42,719 nt of DNA from CAZYVU01 sp964651435. Its GTDB lineage: Bacteria; Desulfobacterota; Syntrophorhabdia; Syntrophorhabdales; CAYQXL01. The notes beneath the pieces were generated by a model. That model ran no database searches, was not told the DNA's origin, and saw only the letters and a list, made by a program, of their open reading frames with translations. The position numbers and the translations under genes are program-made. Numbering within the stretch: position 1 is the stretch's first letter; each line of letters opens with the position of its first letter. Location: assembly GCA_964651435.1 (NCBI GenBank), contig CAZYVU010000024.1, positions 1 through 42,719 on the forward strand, written 5' to 3'. Positions 1 through 6,369 of this stretch are shown in pieces.

Positions 1-422
1 GGATTGAAACGCCTTGAAAGCCTACCAGACAGACACAACAAACGTCGCCCCCTCGCACGGGGGCGTGGATTGAAACGTTCCAGATAGCCGTAGTCTGCAT
101 CGATGTATGTGGGGTCGCCCCCTCGCACGGGGGCGTGGATTGAAACCTCTCGTCTCCCGGCGAGGATCCATGCGCCATATCGGTCGCCCCCTCGCACGGG
201 GGCGTGGATTGAAACTGGGGTAGAAGGAGAACATATGCCAAAACCTAAGAGGTCGCCCCCTCGCACGGGGGCGTGGATTGAAACAGGCATTTGGGAAAAC
301 ACCTCTGCCGTACTGGGGCGTCGCCCCCTCGCACGGGGGCGTGGATTGAAACTCACGTAGTCATCAACCGGGCCTCAACCCCGGAAGGTTTCGCCCCCTC
401 GCACGGGGGCGTGGATTGAAAC
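1..422 (+). CRISPR. CRISPR array, type I-C-like repeats, trailer end
   Basis: Six full 33-bp repeats start at 44, 114, 183, 252, 320 and 390, and a partial repeat (last 10 bases) occupies 1-10. Each begins GTCGCCCCC, has a 7-bp palindromic stem (CGCCCCC/GGGGGCG) and ends GTGGATTGAAAC, the 3' end typical of subtype I-C repeats. Six spacers of 33-37 bp lie at 11-43, 77-113, 147-182, 216-251, 285-319 and 353-389. The last repeat (390-422) carries a G-to-T change at its first base and no further repeat follows, so this is the old, leader-distal end. The leader and any cas genes would lie left of the window; none are visible here. Subtype is inferred from the repeat alone. Confidence 0.97.
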
Positions 423-510
423 GCCAAGGCCTGTCCGGATAAGAATGCAGAAAATATTCGATCCTCCTGCTTCCCAATCAGGAATGACCCGATAGGCCTC
501 TAAGCCGAAT

Positions 511-538
511 TGCAGATTTCAGATTTGCCATTTTTCGA
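511..538. repeat. 7-bp-period degenerate repeat (heptad tract)
   Basis: Consecutive heptamers TGCAGAT, TTCAGAT, TTGCCAT, TTTTCGA lie in the 223-bp gap between the CRISPR array and the next gene. Reverse-complemented, the tract resembles the heptad tract inside the following gene (925-952). Otherwise 423-645 holds no gene that I can see. Confidence 0.5.
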
Positions 539-645
539 GATGGCTATAACGGCACCGAAGTCTTGCCTGACAAAGGCTCTGCATTATAGAATCCGTTTCA
601 GAAATCTATGATGAGACTTTCTACCAAAGACCAAGGAGTACCACA

Positions 646-1137
646 ATGACCTACGAACGGTTCGAAGACTTGCCCGTCTGGAAGGCGGCAACCGACCTTG
701 CGGGAAAGATCTTCTCTCTTACGGAGGCAGGCCAGTTTAAGGGCAAGTATAGCCTTCGCGATCAGATCGAGCGGGCCGCCCTGTCCGTTTCGAATAATAG
801 TGCCGAAGGATTCGAGCGCGGCACGACGCAGGAGCTGCTCACCTTTCTTTACATCGCACGGGGGTCGGCCGGCGAAGTTCGATCGATGCTCATCTTTATC
901 GAGAGCCTCCCCGGCTTCGCGGATCTTAAATCTCAAATTTCAAATCTGCGATCGCTGGCAGAAAGCGTCTCCCGCCAGTTGCGCGCCTGGGCCGACTCCC
1001 CGCAGAACTCCGACATCAAGGGACAGCGTTATGTGAATGAGCGTGAAAGAAAACTTCGCCAGGAGCAAAAGGAACAGGCCGAATTCCTGGACATGCTTAA
1101 GTCATACACGCGAAAAGGGCCCGCCACGGGCCGCTGA
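646..1137 (+). CDS. four helix bundle protein (S23 / 23S intervening-sequence family)
   Basis: The protein has 163 residues. The N-terminus (YERFEDLPVWKAATDLA) and the core (QIERAALSVSNNSAEGFERG, then FLYIARGSAGEVRSML) match the small four-helix-bundle family first described from 23S rRNA intervening sequences and related to the Avd accessory protein of diversity-generating retroelements. A good Shine-Dalgarno (AAGGAG at 635-640) fixes the start. The family is usually about 115-125 residues; this one carries a charged C-terminal extension of roughly 35-40 residues. The stretch LKSQISNLRS (about residues 93-103) is encoded by a 7-bp-period DNA repeat. No reverse transcriptase is nearby. Molecular function is unknown. 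Confidence 0.85.
   Translation: MTYERFEDLPVWKAATDLAGKIFSLTEAGQFKGKYSLRDQIERAALSVSNNSAEGFERGTTQELLTFLYIARGSAGEVRSMLIFIESLPGFADLKSQISNLRSLAESVSRQLRAWADSPQNSDIKGQRYVNERERKLRQEQKEQAEFLDMLKSYTRKGPATGR
925..952. repeat. heptad tract inside a coding sequence
   Basis: Four consecutive 7-mers, CTTAAAT, CTCAAAT, TTCAAAT and CTGCGAT, are read in frame as part of the four-helix-bundle protein. They are close to the reverse complement of the intergenic tract at 511-538. Confidence 0.6.
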
Positions 1138-1152
1138 GGCCAGGGATTTCGC

Positions 1153-3072
1153 ATGGCGATAGCGTTACCGCTCATAGCCTTTGTGTTCCTTTTCCTTATC
1201 AGGTTCCGAACCTTGAGGAGTGTAACGGCCGCCATAACCGATGCCACCCTCTTCCTTTCTCTCTTTGTGCTATCGGGAACGGAACTGTTGAGCTTGATGA
1301 CGGCGTTCAACTATCCGGGTCTCTCCGTCTTTTGGTCGGCAACGGCATTGATCCTTGCCATCACCTTTGGTATGAACTATAGAGATTCTTTCGCCCTCAT
1401 GGGACAGCATTTCCGTCAGATAGCCTTTTCAATCAGGGATTGCGACAAGCCGGCTAAGGTATTTCTTGCAGCCGGCGCGGTCATTCTCCTTGGCGTGTTA
1501 GTACAAGGCCTTCTGTATCCACCGAACAATTGGGATTCCCTGACGTATCACCTTGGTAGGATCGTCCACTGGGTTGCGAACGAAACAGTTGCCCATTATC
1601 CCACGAACATATACAGACAGATCTATCAGCCGCCCTTCTCCGAGTTCTTTATTGCCGGCGTGAATGTCCTTGCGAGAAGCGATCTCCTTGCCAACGCGGT
1701 GCAGTGGTTCTACCTCCTTGCCTTAACTTGTGCCGCCGCCGCCCTCGGGAGACGGCTTGGGCTGAGCGCGCAAGGTCGGCTTGTCGCCGCCCTCATCCTG
1801 CTTACTACACCCGAGATCATTCTGGAAGCATCCACAACAAAGAACGATGTCGTCCTTTCCTTTTTCATAGTGGCAGCGACGGGGTACGCAATAGACGCCT
1901 ACTCGTCGGAGAGCGTCAAGAGCTATCTCCTGTTGGGACTTGCTGCGGGCCTGGCCTGTCTCACGAAGGGAACGGCTTACATCTACCTTTTTCCAGTCAT
2001 TGTAGCCTGGGCAGCCGCCAACCTGTCGAAACAGGTGCGGCGGAGCACCTTTGCCGTCATCCCATATGTCCTCGCGTGTCTCTGCTTTCTTGCCGTCAAC
2101 ACCGGGCATTACGCCAGGAACTACCAGTTGACGGACAGCCTGCTGGGCTCAAGCGTTTCGCCGGCCCACAGTTCTTACGCGAATAGCGGGATGTCCGTTT
2201 CGGCCTTTCTATCAAATGTCTCACGGAACATCGCCTTACACTATCATCTGTATCCGATCAGCGAGGTGGTCAGCCGCGGCGTCGTCGCCTTTCACTCGCT
2301 CATCCATGAGGATATCAACAACCGAAAAACAACGTGGGGGGAAAGCACCTTTCGCATGCGCGTTGCCTCCCATCACGAAGACTTTGCCTCCAATATCTTT
2401 CAGGCATCGCTCTTCCTCCTCTGTTGTGTGCTCCTCTTTGTGAAACGAAAAAGCATGGACAAGAAGGTAGTGCTGCTGTTCATGGTCCTGGTTGTCCAGT
2501 TCGGCCTTTTCTGTCTTTATCTGAAGTGGCAGCCGTGGCACTCCCGGCTGCACACGCCGTTGTTCGCCTTATCGTCAGTCGTTGTGGCCAGCCTCCTGGT
2601 TCTCTGCCTTGACAGGAAATGGACCTATATTCTGCTGTCTGCTTGTTTTGTTTACGCCTTTCTTGTTCTGCTCTTCAACTATAGCAGGCCCTTCATCAAT
2701 GTTCCGCCGGCTACGCTGCCGGTAAGCATCTTTGACGCGAGAGATACGAAATATTTTGCCCTGCGGCCTCATCTGGCCGGAGACTACAGAGAGGTGAGAA
2801 GGGTTGCCGATGAAATAGGCTGTACAAAAATCGGTTTGGAGTTGACCGAGGATTCGTGGGAGTACCCTATCTTTAGCAGCATCTATACCAGGAAGGTTCT
2901 GCCTGTGCACATCAATGTGCACAACATTAGTAAGAGAGCTATGGAAGCGACTATCGACCCGAAATGCATCATAAGCGAGAGGATGGTGGACCCCTTCCTG
3001 TATAACGGGCGGGTCTTCCGAGGAAAAACAGATGGGAACAGGTACCTGTTCCTCTACGAAAGGGAGAAATGA
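1153..3072 (+). CDS. polytopic membrane glycosyltransferase (GT-C fold, GT39/GT83-like)
   Basis: The protein has 639 residues with about a dozen hydrophobic segments from residue 1 onward, a layout typical of GT-C enzymes that take sugars from polyprenyl phosphates on the outer face of the inner membrane. The motif NNWDSLTYHLGRIVHW (residues 125-140) sits after the second cluster of helices. It corresponds to the acidic first-loop motif of the family, with Asp128 the probable metal or base residue. YPTN and QPPF follow, as in many uncharacterised members. The start has only a weak Shine-Dalgarno (CAGGGA). The frame ends in a 4-bp ATGA overlap with the next gene, so the two are probably cotranslated. 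Acceptor and donor are unknown. Confidence 0.75.
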   Translation: MAIALPLIAFVFLFLIRFRTLRSVTAAITDATLFLSLFVLSGTELLSLMTAFNYPGLSVFWSATALILAITFGMNYRDSFALMGQHFRQIAFSIRDCDKPAKVFLAAGAVILLGVLVQGLLYPPNNWDSLTYHLGRIVHWVANETVAHYPTNIYRQIYQPPFSEFFIAGVNVLARSDLLANAVQWFYLLALTCAAAALGRRLGLSAQGRLVAALILLTTPEIILEASTTKNDVVLSFFIVAATGYAIDAYSSESVKSYLLLGLAAGLACLTKGTAYIYLFPVIVAWAAANLSKQVRRSTFAVIPYVLACLCFLAVNTGHYARNYQLTDSLLGSSVSPAHSSYANSGMSVSAFLSNVSRNIALHYHLYPISEVVSRGVVAFHSLIHEDINNRKTTWGESTFRMRVASHHEDFASNIFQASLFLLCCVLLFVKRKSMDKKVVLLFMVLVVQFGLFCLYLKWQPWHSRLHTPLFALSSVVVASLLVLCLDRKWTYILLSACFVYAFLVLLFNYSRPFINVPPATLPVSIFDARDTKYFALRPHLAGDYREVRRVADEIGCTKIGLELTEDSWEYPIFSSIYTRKVLPVHINVHNISKRAMEATIDPKCIISERMVDPFLYNGRVFRGKTDGNRYLFLYEREK

Positions 3073-4766
3073 TGTTCGAATCATCCGTATGGACCGCAGT
3101 GCCGGGGACGAAGGCTGTGGATATCTATCCCATACTGCGCAAACCCTCCATCGTCTGTTCGAGCACCTTCGTGCTCAAAACGCCGAAGGAGATTATCATT
3201 ATCGATCCGGGCGGCGACCCGGCACAGGTCGGGGAGGTGAACGGGGTCGTCGCTCCCCTTCTCAGCCGAGGCGCACTGCCTGTCTACGTCTTTCTCACGC
3301 ACTGCCACGTTGACCACTTCGTGTCGACACCCTATCTGGACCGGACCATGGACCTGCGCATCGTCTGCCATGCCGAGGCGGCCAAGGCCCTGGAAGGCCG
3401 AGACCGGAGCGCCACCATGGCCGAGATGATCGACATGGAGCTGCCGCCCCTTAGCGTCGCTGCGCGGTTTTTCGACGAGGGCACCGCAAGGATCAACCTT
3501 GCACCTGTCTCTGGGCGGCACCTCGATCTTCCCTCGGGGCACCGGATAGCGGTTGAGACGTATGCCTTGGGAGGGGGCGATACCGTCGATGTGATCCATA
3601 CGCCCGGCCACAGCCCTGACAGCCTTTCGTTTCGCCTGGGACCGCTGCTCTTTACGGGCGATCTCAATATGGCAACGACGCCGGGAATAGTAGGGTTGAA
3701 GGGGTGGGATAACGTGAAGCTGGCAGACTCCCTGGAAGGGATTATCGCCCTGGGTCGGGAAACCGGGGCGGCCGTCGTTATGCCCGGCCACGGCATTCCC
3801 CTGCCCTTCGAAAAGGCCGTGAAGATATTGGAAGCGGTACGGAGAGAGGCCCTGACCCTTTCCGATTTGGCCGTTCTCAACCGCGAGCGGGCCGACTATC
3901 TTTCCGATTTTGCCGTCGTGCTGCTCGAAGAGGCCGAGACTATCTTCTCGACCATCGCCGGCCGCATCCTTAAGGTATCCCACTACCTCGAGATACTCGA
4001 CGAAGAGGCCCATGCCACGGCAATACTCGATTCTATCGACAGCGACGCCATCGATGGGGGGCTCGATGAGTTTCACTACTTCATCGCCGAACTCAAGGGA
4101 TCAGGAGGCGTACCGCTCATCTCCAAGGCGGTGCAGTTTGTCAAAAAGATCGAGAAGGTATTCGAGCCCGAAAAGATAAGCAGGCTCGTCGATGCATGCC
4201 TTGTGAGGAGGCTGAAAAGCCTCTTGCACGACTTTGTCAATGCCGCCTACGGGATCACCTTCCGAAACCAGGAGACGTCGTTTGATCTCCACCGGGCCGT
4301 CGGCGATCTTCTCGAACGCCTTGTGCAAAACCCCCACGAGTCCGAATCTATTTTCGACTCCCTCGATGTGGAAGAGGATTTCCTCAAAGAGCTGGCAAGC
4401 CGCATAGCCTACACACCCCTTTTTACCTCCACGCGGTTCACCTTTGCACCCGATGCCGGGGAGAGCTGCACGGTTTTCGCCGACAGGGAGCGAATCCAGG
4501 ACAGCCTGAGTGCCCTTCTCGAGCAGTTCGCCATTCTCGGCGTCTCCGACGTCCTCCTGGAAACCCGCAAACAAGAGGGAGCCCTGTCCCTGCGCGTCAG
4601 GCCCGCAACCGGGGGATCAGCGCCCGTTCGAGGGTCGAAGCTTTCATACCTTCGTCACTCCGTCCGGCTTGCCGGGGCTTCGTTCGGTCCATCTTCAGCG
4701 GACGACCGGACCGGCCGGGCAGGTTATGTGTTCAAGTTTGAAAGGGAAAAAGGGGTCAGGCATTGA
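3072..4766 (+). CDS. MBL-fold metallohydrolase with long unassigned C-terminal half
   Basis: Residues 1-250 are a metallo-beta-lactamase fold. The metal motif is THCHVDH (His77, His79, Asp81, His82), with TPGHSPDS (His180), FTGD (Asp197) and MPGHG (His240), giving a complete di-metal site of the glyoxalase II-like type. Residues 260-564 are mostly helical. The last about 110 residues alternate beta and alpha like a degenerate sensor-kinase ATPase or related domain, but I see no clear N, G1 or G2 boxes. I chose ATG 3072 rather than 3069 because GGAG at 3063-3066 is then 5 nt away; 3069 would leave only 2 nt. The final codons and the stop lie inside the left arm of a large palindrome (4752-4807). 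Substrate unknown. Confidence 0.8.
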   Translation: MFESSVWTAVPGTKAVDIYPILRKPSIVCSSTFVLKTPKEIIIIDPGGDPAQVGEVNGVVAPLLSRGALPVYVFLTHCHVDHFVSTPYLDRTMDLRIVCHAEAAKALEGRDRSATMAEMIDMELPPLSVAARFFDEGTARINLAPVSGRHLDLPSGHRIAVETYALGGGDTVDVIHTPGHSPDSLSFRLGPLLFTGDLNMATTPGIVGLKGWDNVKLADSLEGIIALGRETGAAVVMPGHGIPLPFEKAVKILEAVRREALTLSDLAVLNRERADYLSDFAVVLLEEAETIFSTIAGRILKVSHYLEILDEEAHATAILDSIDSDAIDGGLDEFHYFIAELKGSGGVPLISKAVQFVKKIEKVFEPEKISRLVDACLVRRLKSLLHDFVNAAYGITFRNQETSFDLHRAVGDLLERLVQNPHESESIFDSLDVEEDFLKELASRIAYTPLFTSTRFTFAPDAGESCTVFADRERIQDSLSALLEQFAILGVSDVLLETRKQEGALSLRVRPATGGSAPVRGSKLSYLRHSVRLAGASFGPSSADDRTGRAGYVFKFEREKGVRH

Positions 4767-4807
4767 CTTCGACACGGACTTATGTGTCAAAGTCAATGCC
4801 TGACCCC
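4752..4807. repeat. 24-bp-arm palindrome (REP-like) spanning a stop codon
   Basis: The left arm 4752-4775 begins GGGGTCAGGCATTGACTT. The right arm 4784-4807 ends AAGTCAATGCCTGACCCC. They pair over 24 bp with one mismatch (4770/4789) and an 8-nt loop (4776-4783). Arms of the GGGGTCAGGCATTGAC type are familiar to me beside REP-associated (RAYT, IS200-like) transposase genes, but no transposase is present here. The TGA stop of the MBL gene (4764-4766) lies inside the left arm. The element could also work as a transcription terminator, although there is no U-tract. Confidence 0.8.
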
Positions 4808-4836
4808 AGCAGATTCCTACAAGGCCTCACCCCAAA

Positions 4837-5112
4837 TCACTCCACAACACAGATGACACAGTTGTGCTCTCCGAACTCGTTGGGAGACCGCTCTGTGTTC
4901 CGGGGGTCATCCATCCACAGACCATCGACGACGAACCGGTATTCGTAGACCCCCGGCGTCATCATCATCGTTGTTGTCCACGTACCGTCCTTGCTTTTTT
5001 TGAGCAAACGGGCGGCCGGGTCCCAGTTGTTGAAGCTCCCGGCAACGTAAACCTCCCGTGCCCCTGCATCGTGGAACTCAAATGTGACTCGCTTCTTTCC
5101 TTTCCCTGCCAT
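4837..5112 (-). CDS. stand-alone CBM48 / isoamylase early-set glycan-binding protein
   Basis: The protein is 91 residues: a single AMPK-beta/CBM48-type beta-sandwich. Landmarks are VTFEFHDAGAREVYVAGSFN, NNWDP, DGTWTTTM and the YEYRFVVDGLWMDDP strand pair, where aromatic residues bind alpha-glucan in this family. ATG 5112 was chosen because AGGGGG lies 9 nt upstream; the open frame extends further only through the terminator and leader region. It sits downstream of a leader peptide and tandem terminators on the same strand (5200-5406), so readthrough may control it. No catalytic domain is attached, so it is probably a glycogen-binding or regulatory protein (inference). Confidence 0.82.
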   Translation of the reverse strand: MAGKGKKRVTFEFHDAGAREVYVAGSFNNWDPAARLLKKSKDGTWTTTMMMTPGVYEYRFVVDGLWMDDPRNTERSPNEFGEHNCVICVVE

Positions 5113-5201
5113 AATGATAGTCCCCCTGGTGCTAAATTTTTTTGCTGCTCTCTTCACGATACCGCCCTCACCGTTTTTTCCTTCATTGGCAAAGGCAACA
5201 A

Positions 5202-5229
5202 AAAAAGGCCGCGGAACTGACCCGCGGCC
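5202..5229 (-). terminator. second (distal) intrinsic terminator of the leader
   Basis: GGCCGCGG (5207-5214) pairs perfectly with CCGCGGCC (5222-5229) around a 7-nt loop. On the minus strand the stem is followed by a run of T from 5206 leftward. It lies about 90 bp upstream of the CBM48 start. Confidence 0.8.
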
Positions 5230-5231
5230 CC

Positions 5232-5273
5232 CAAAAAAACAAAAGGCCGTGGGCTCTTGCACCCATGGCCTTT
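5232..5273 (-). terminator. first (proximal) intrinsic terminator / attenuator hairpin
   Basis: On the plus strand, 5242-5253 pairs with 5262-5273 (AAAGGCCgTGGG with CCCaTGGCCTTT, one mismatch) around an 8-nt loop. Read on the minus strand it is followed by TTTTGTTTTTTT, a strong U-tract. The proximal half of the stem overlaps the proposed antiterminator pairing. Confidence 0.8.
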
Positions 5274-5282
5274 CTTCGTCCT

Positions 5283-5369
5283 TCAGAAGAAAAAGGGACA
5301 GGGGTGCATGGTGAGCCGCCAATACCAGCAGTAGCCTTCTTTTGCGCGTCCCATCTCTGTCTCTCTCAT
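5283..5369 (-). CDS. leader peptide, 28 aa, with Cys-Trp-Tyr-Trp and Phe-Phe-Phe
   Basis: This small ORF starts at ATG 5369, 8 nt after the -10 hexamer TAGAAT, so the mRNA would be leaderless like the known rhizobial trpL transcript. The peptide begins MRETEMGRAKEGYCWYW and ends MHPCPFFF before TGA at 5285-5283. The Trp codons (TGG TAT TGG) precede the left arms of the proposed antiterminator. Stalling there would favour antitermination, while a ribosome that reaches the stop would cover the arms and allow termination. The expected downstream trp gene is absent; a CBM48 gene follows instead. The call is structural inference, with no homologue in hand. Confidence 0.55.
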   Translation of the reverse strand: MRETEMGRAKEGYCWYWRLTMHPCPFFF

Positions 5370-5377
5370 AGCTCTGT

Positions 5378-5406
5378 ATTCTATTCGGAACGGCATGCCG
5401 TGTCAA
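5378..5406 (-). promoter_or_regulatory. strong sigma-70-type promoter for the leader RNA
   Basis: On the minus strand there is TTGACA (5406-5401), a 17-bp spacer, and TAGAAT (5383-5378). Predicted initiation is at about 5371-5369, on or next to the leader-peptide ATG. Confidence 0.75.
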
Positions 5407-5504
5407 ATAAATTTCCGCCAAGCCCGGGATCGCGGCCGTGCCCGCCCCTCTCCATGGCATTCCGGTGTCCCGCTGGGGGCCGGGGAAGCGGGGCGTTGGC
5501 CGTT

Positions 5505-5539
5505 AAGGTGTTGACCCCGTCTGCCTGCACCTTTATAAT
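5505..5539 (+). promoter_or_regulatory. nadC promoter with possible operator
   Basis: TTGACC (5511-5516), a 17-bp spacer and TATAAT (5534-5539). Initiation about 7 nt further would fall at the nadC ATG (5548). An inverted repeat AAGGTG (5505-5510) / CACCTT (5528-5533) brackets the -35 box and could bind a repressor of NAD synthesis; this last point is speculative. Confidence 0.75.
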
Positions 5540-5547
5540 TTAGGGTT

Positions 5548-6369
5548 ATGCATAGCTATGCGAAGGACTATCTTGCCGAAGACATAGGATCAGGAGACAT
5601 CACCACTGACGCCACGGTGCCGGAGGGCCACACCTCACGGGCGGTCATCGTCGCCAAAGAGGAGGGTGTCATTGCGGGCCACCCTTTTGCCAGAGATGTG
5701 TTCCGCGAGCTCGATGCCGCCTTTGTTTACGAGGAGACTAAACGGGACGGCGAAAGCGTTGGAAAAGGGGAGATCGTTGCCCGCCTGGAAGGGAAAACGC
5801 GCGCCATTCTCACGGGCGAGCGCGTTGCCCTCAACCTGCTCCAAAGGCTCTGCGGAATCGCCACACTAACAAGAAGGTTCGTTGAGGCCACCGGCAACAC
5901 AGGCGCCAGGATACTGGATACGAGAAAAACATCGCCGGGACACAGGGAAAAGGAAAAGTACGCGGTACGGATGGGCGGGGGCTTCAACCACAGAGGCACC
6001 CTTGGCGAAATGGCCCTCATTAAGGAGAACCATATCGCCGTCGCCGGGACCATTAAAGAGGCCGTTCGGCGCATACGGTCCGTCTCAGCCGTACCGATAG
6101 AGGTTGAAGTCAAAAATACTGAGGAGCTGGGAGAGGCCTTGGCGGAAGGCGTCGACCGGATCATGCTCGACAACTGGGATACGGAATCGACGCGTAGGGC
6201 CGTGGCGTTGGTGCGCAAAAGAGTCCCCCTCGAGGCGTCGGGAAACATGACCTTGGAGAGGGTAGCCGAAATAGCCGCAACGGGCGTTGAGTTCATTTCC
6301 GTTGGCGTTTTGACTCACTCCTACAAGTCCCTTGACTTGAGCTTACTTCACGAAGGAGTGCGGGCATGA
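5548..6369 (+). CDS. nadC: nicotinate-nucleotide pyrophosphorylase (quinolinate phosphoribosyltransferase)
   Basis: The protein has 273 residues. It converts quinolinate and PRPP to nicotinate mononucleotide and CO2, the last step specific to de novo NAD synthesis. Visible landmarks are EDIGSGDITT (11-20), the active-site segment DTRKTSPGHR (124-133), KYAVRMGGGFNHR (137-149) and IEVEVKN (184-190). Length and spacing are normal. No Shine-Dalgarno precedes the ATG and the -10 box ends only 8 nt upstream, so the message is probably leaderless. Moving the start downstream would delete the conserved N-terminal helix. It overlaps nadA by 4 bp and heads the nadCAB operon. Confidence 0.96.
   Translation: MHSYAKDYLAEDIGSGDITTDATVPEGHTSRAVIVAKEEGVIAGHPFARDVFRELDAAFVYEETKRDGESVGKGEIVARLEGKTRAILTGERVALNLLQRLCGIATLTRRFVEATGNTGARILDTRKTSPGHREKEKYAVRMGGGFNHRGTLGEMALIKENHIAVAGTIKEAVRRIRSVSAVPIEVEVKNTEELGEALAEGVDRIMLDNWDTESTRRAVALVRKRVPLEASGNMTLERVAEIAATGVEFISVGVLTHSYKSLDLSLLHEGVRA

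Larger units (their letters stand above)
5200..5370 (-). ncRNA. putative attenuator leader RNA (Trp-type)
   Basis: A minus-strand transcript starting about 5370 (from the promoter at 5378-5406) would encode a 28-residue leader peptide and then meet two intrinsic terminators. Minus-strand TGCACCC (5308-5302), inside the peptide ORF, can pair with GGGTGCA (5264-5258) of the first terminator. TTTCTTC (5292-5286) can pair with GAAGAAA (5277-5271). Together these form an antiterminator that excludes the terminator hairpin. This is the classical ribosome-stalling layout of trp or phe leaders. The released RNA would be about 130-170 nt. The structure was derived by hand. Confidence 0.6.

Noticed and set aside
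22..360. Open frames on both strands across the CRISPR array
   Set aside because: They are translations of repeat units (SPPRTGAWIET and similar), not genes.
646..1137. Diversity-generating retroelement around the Avd-like protein
   Set aside because: No reverse transcriptase, template repeat or variable repeat is visible in the neighbourhood.
3081..4076. 331-codon minus-strand frame opposite the MBL gene
   Set aside because: The sense strand carries the full metallo-beta-lactamase motif set; the antisense protein shows nothing recognisable.
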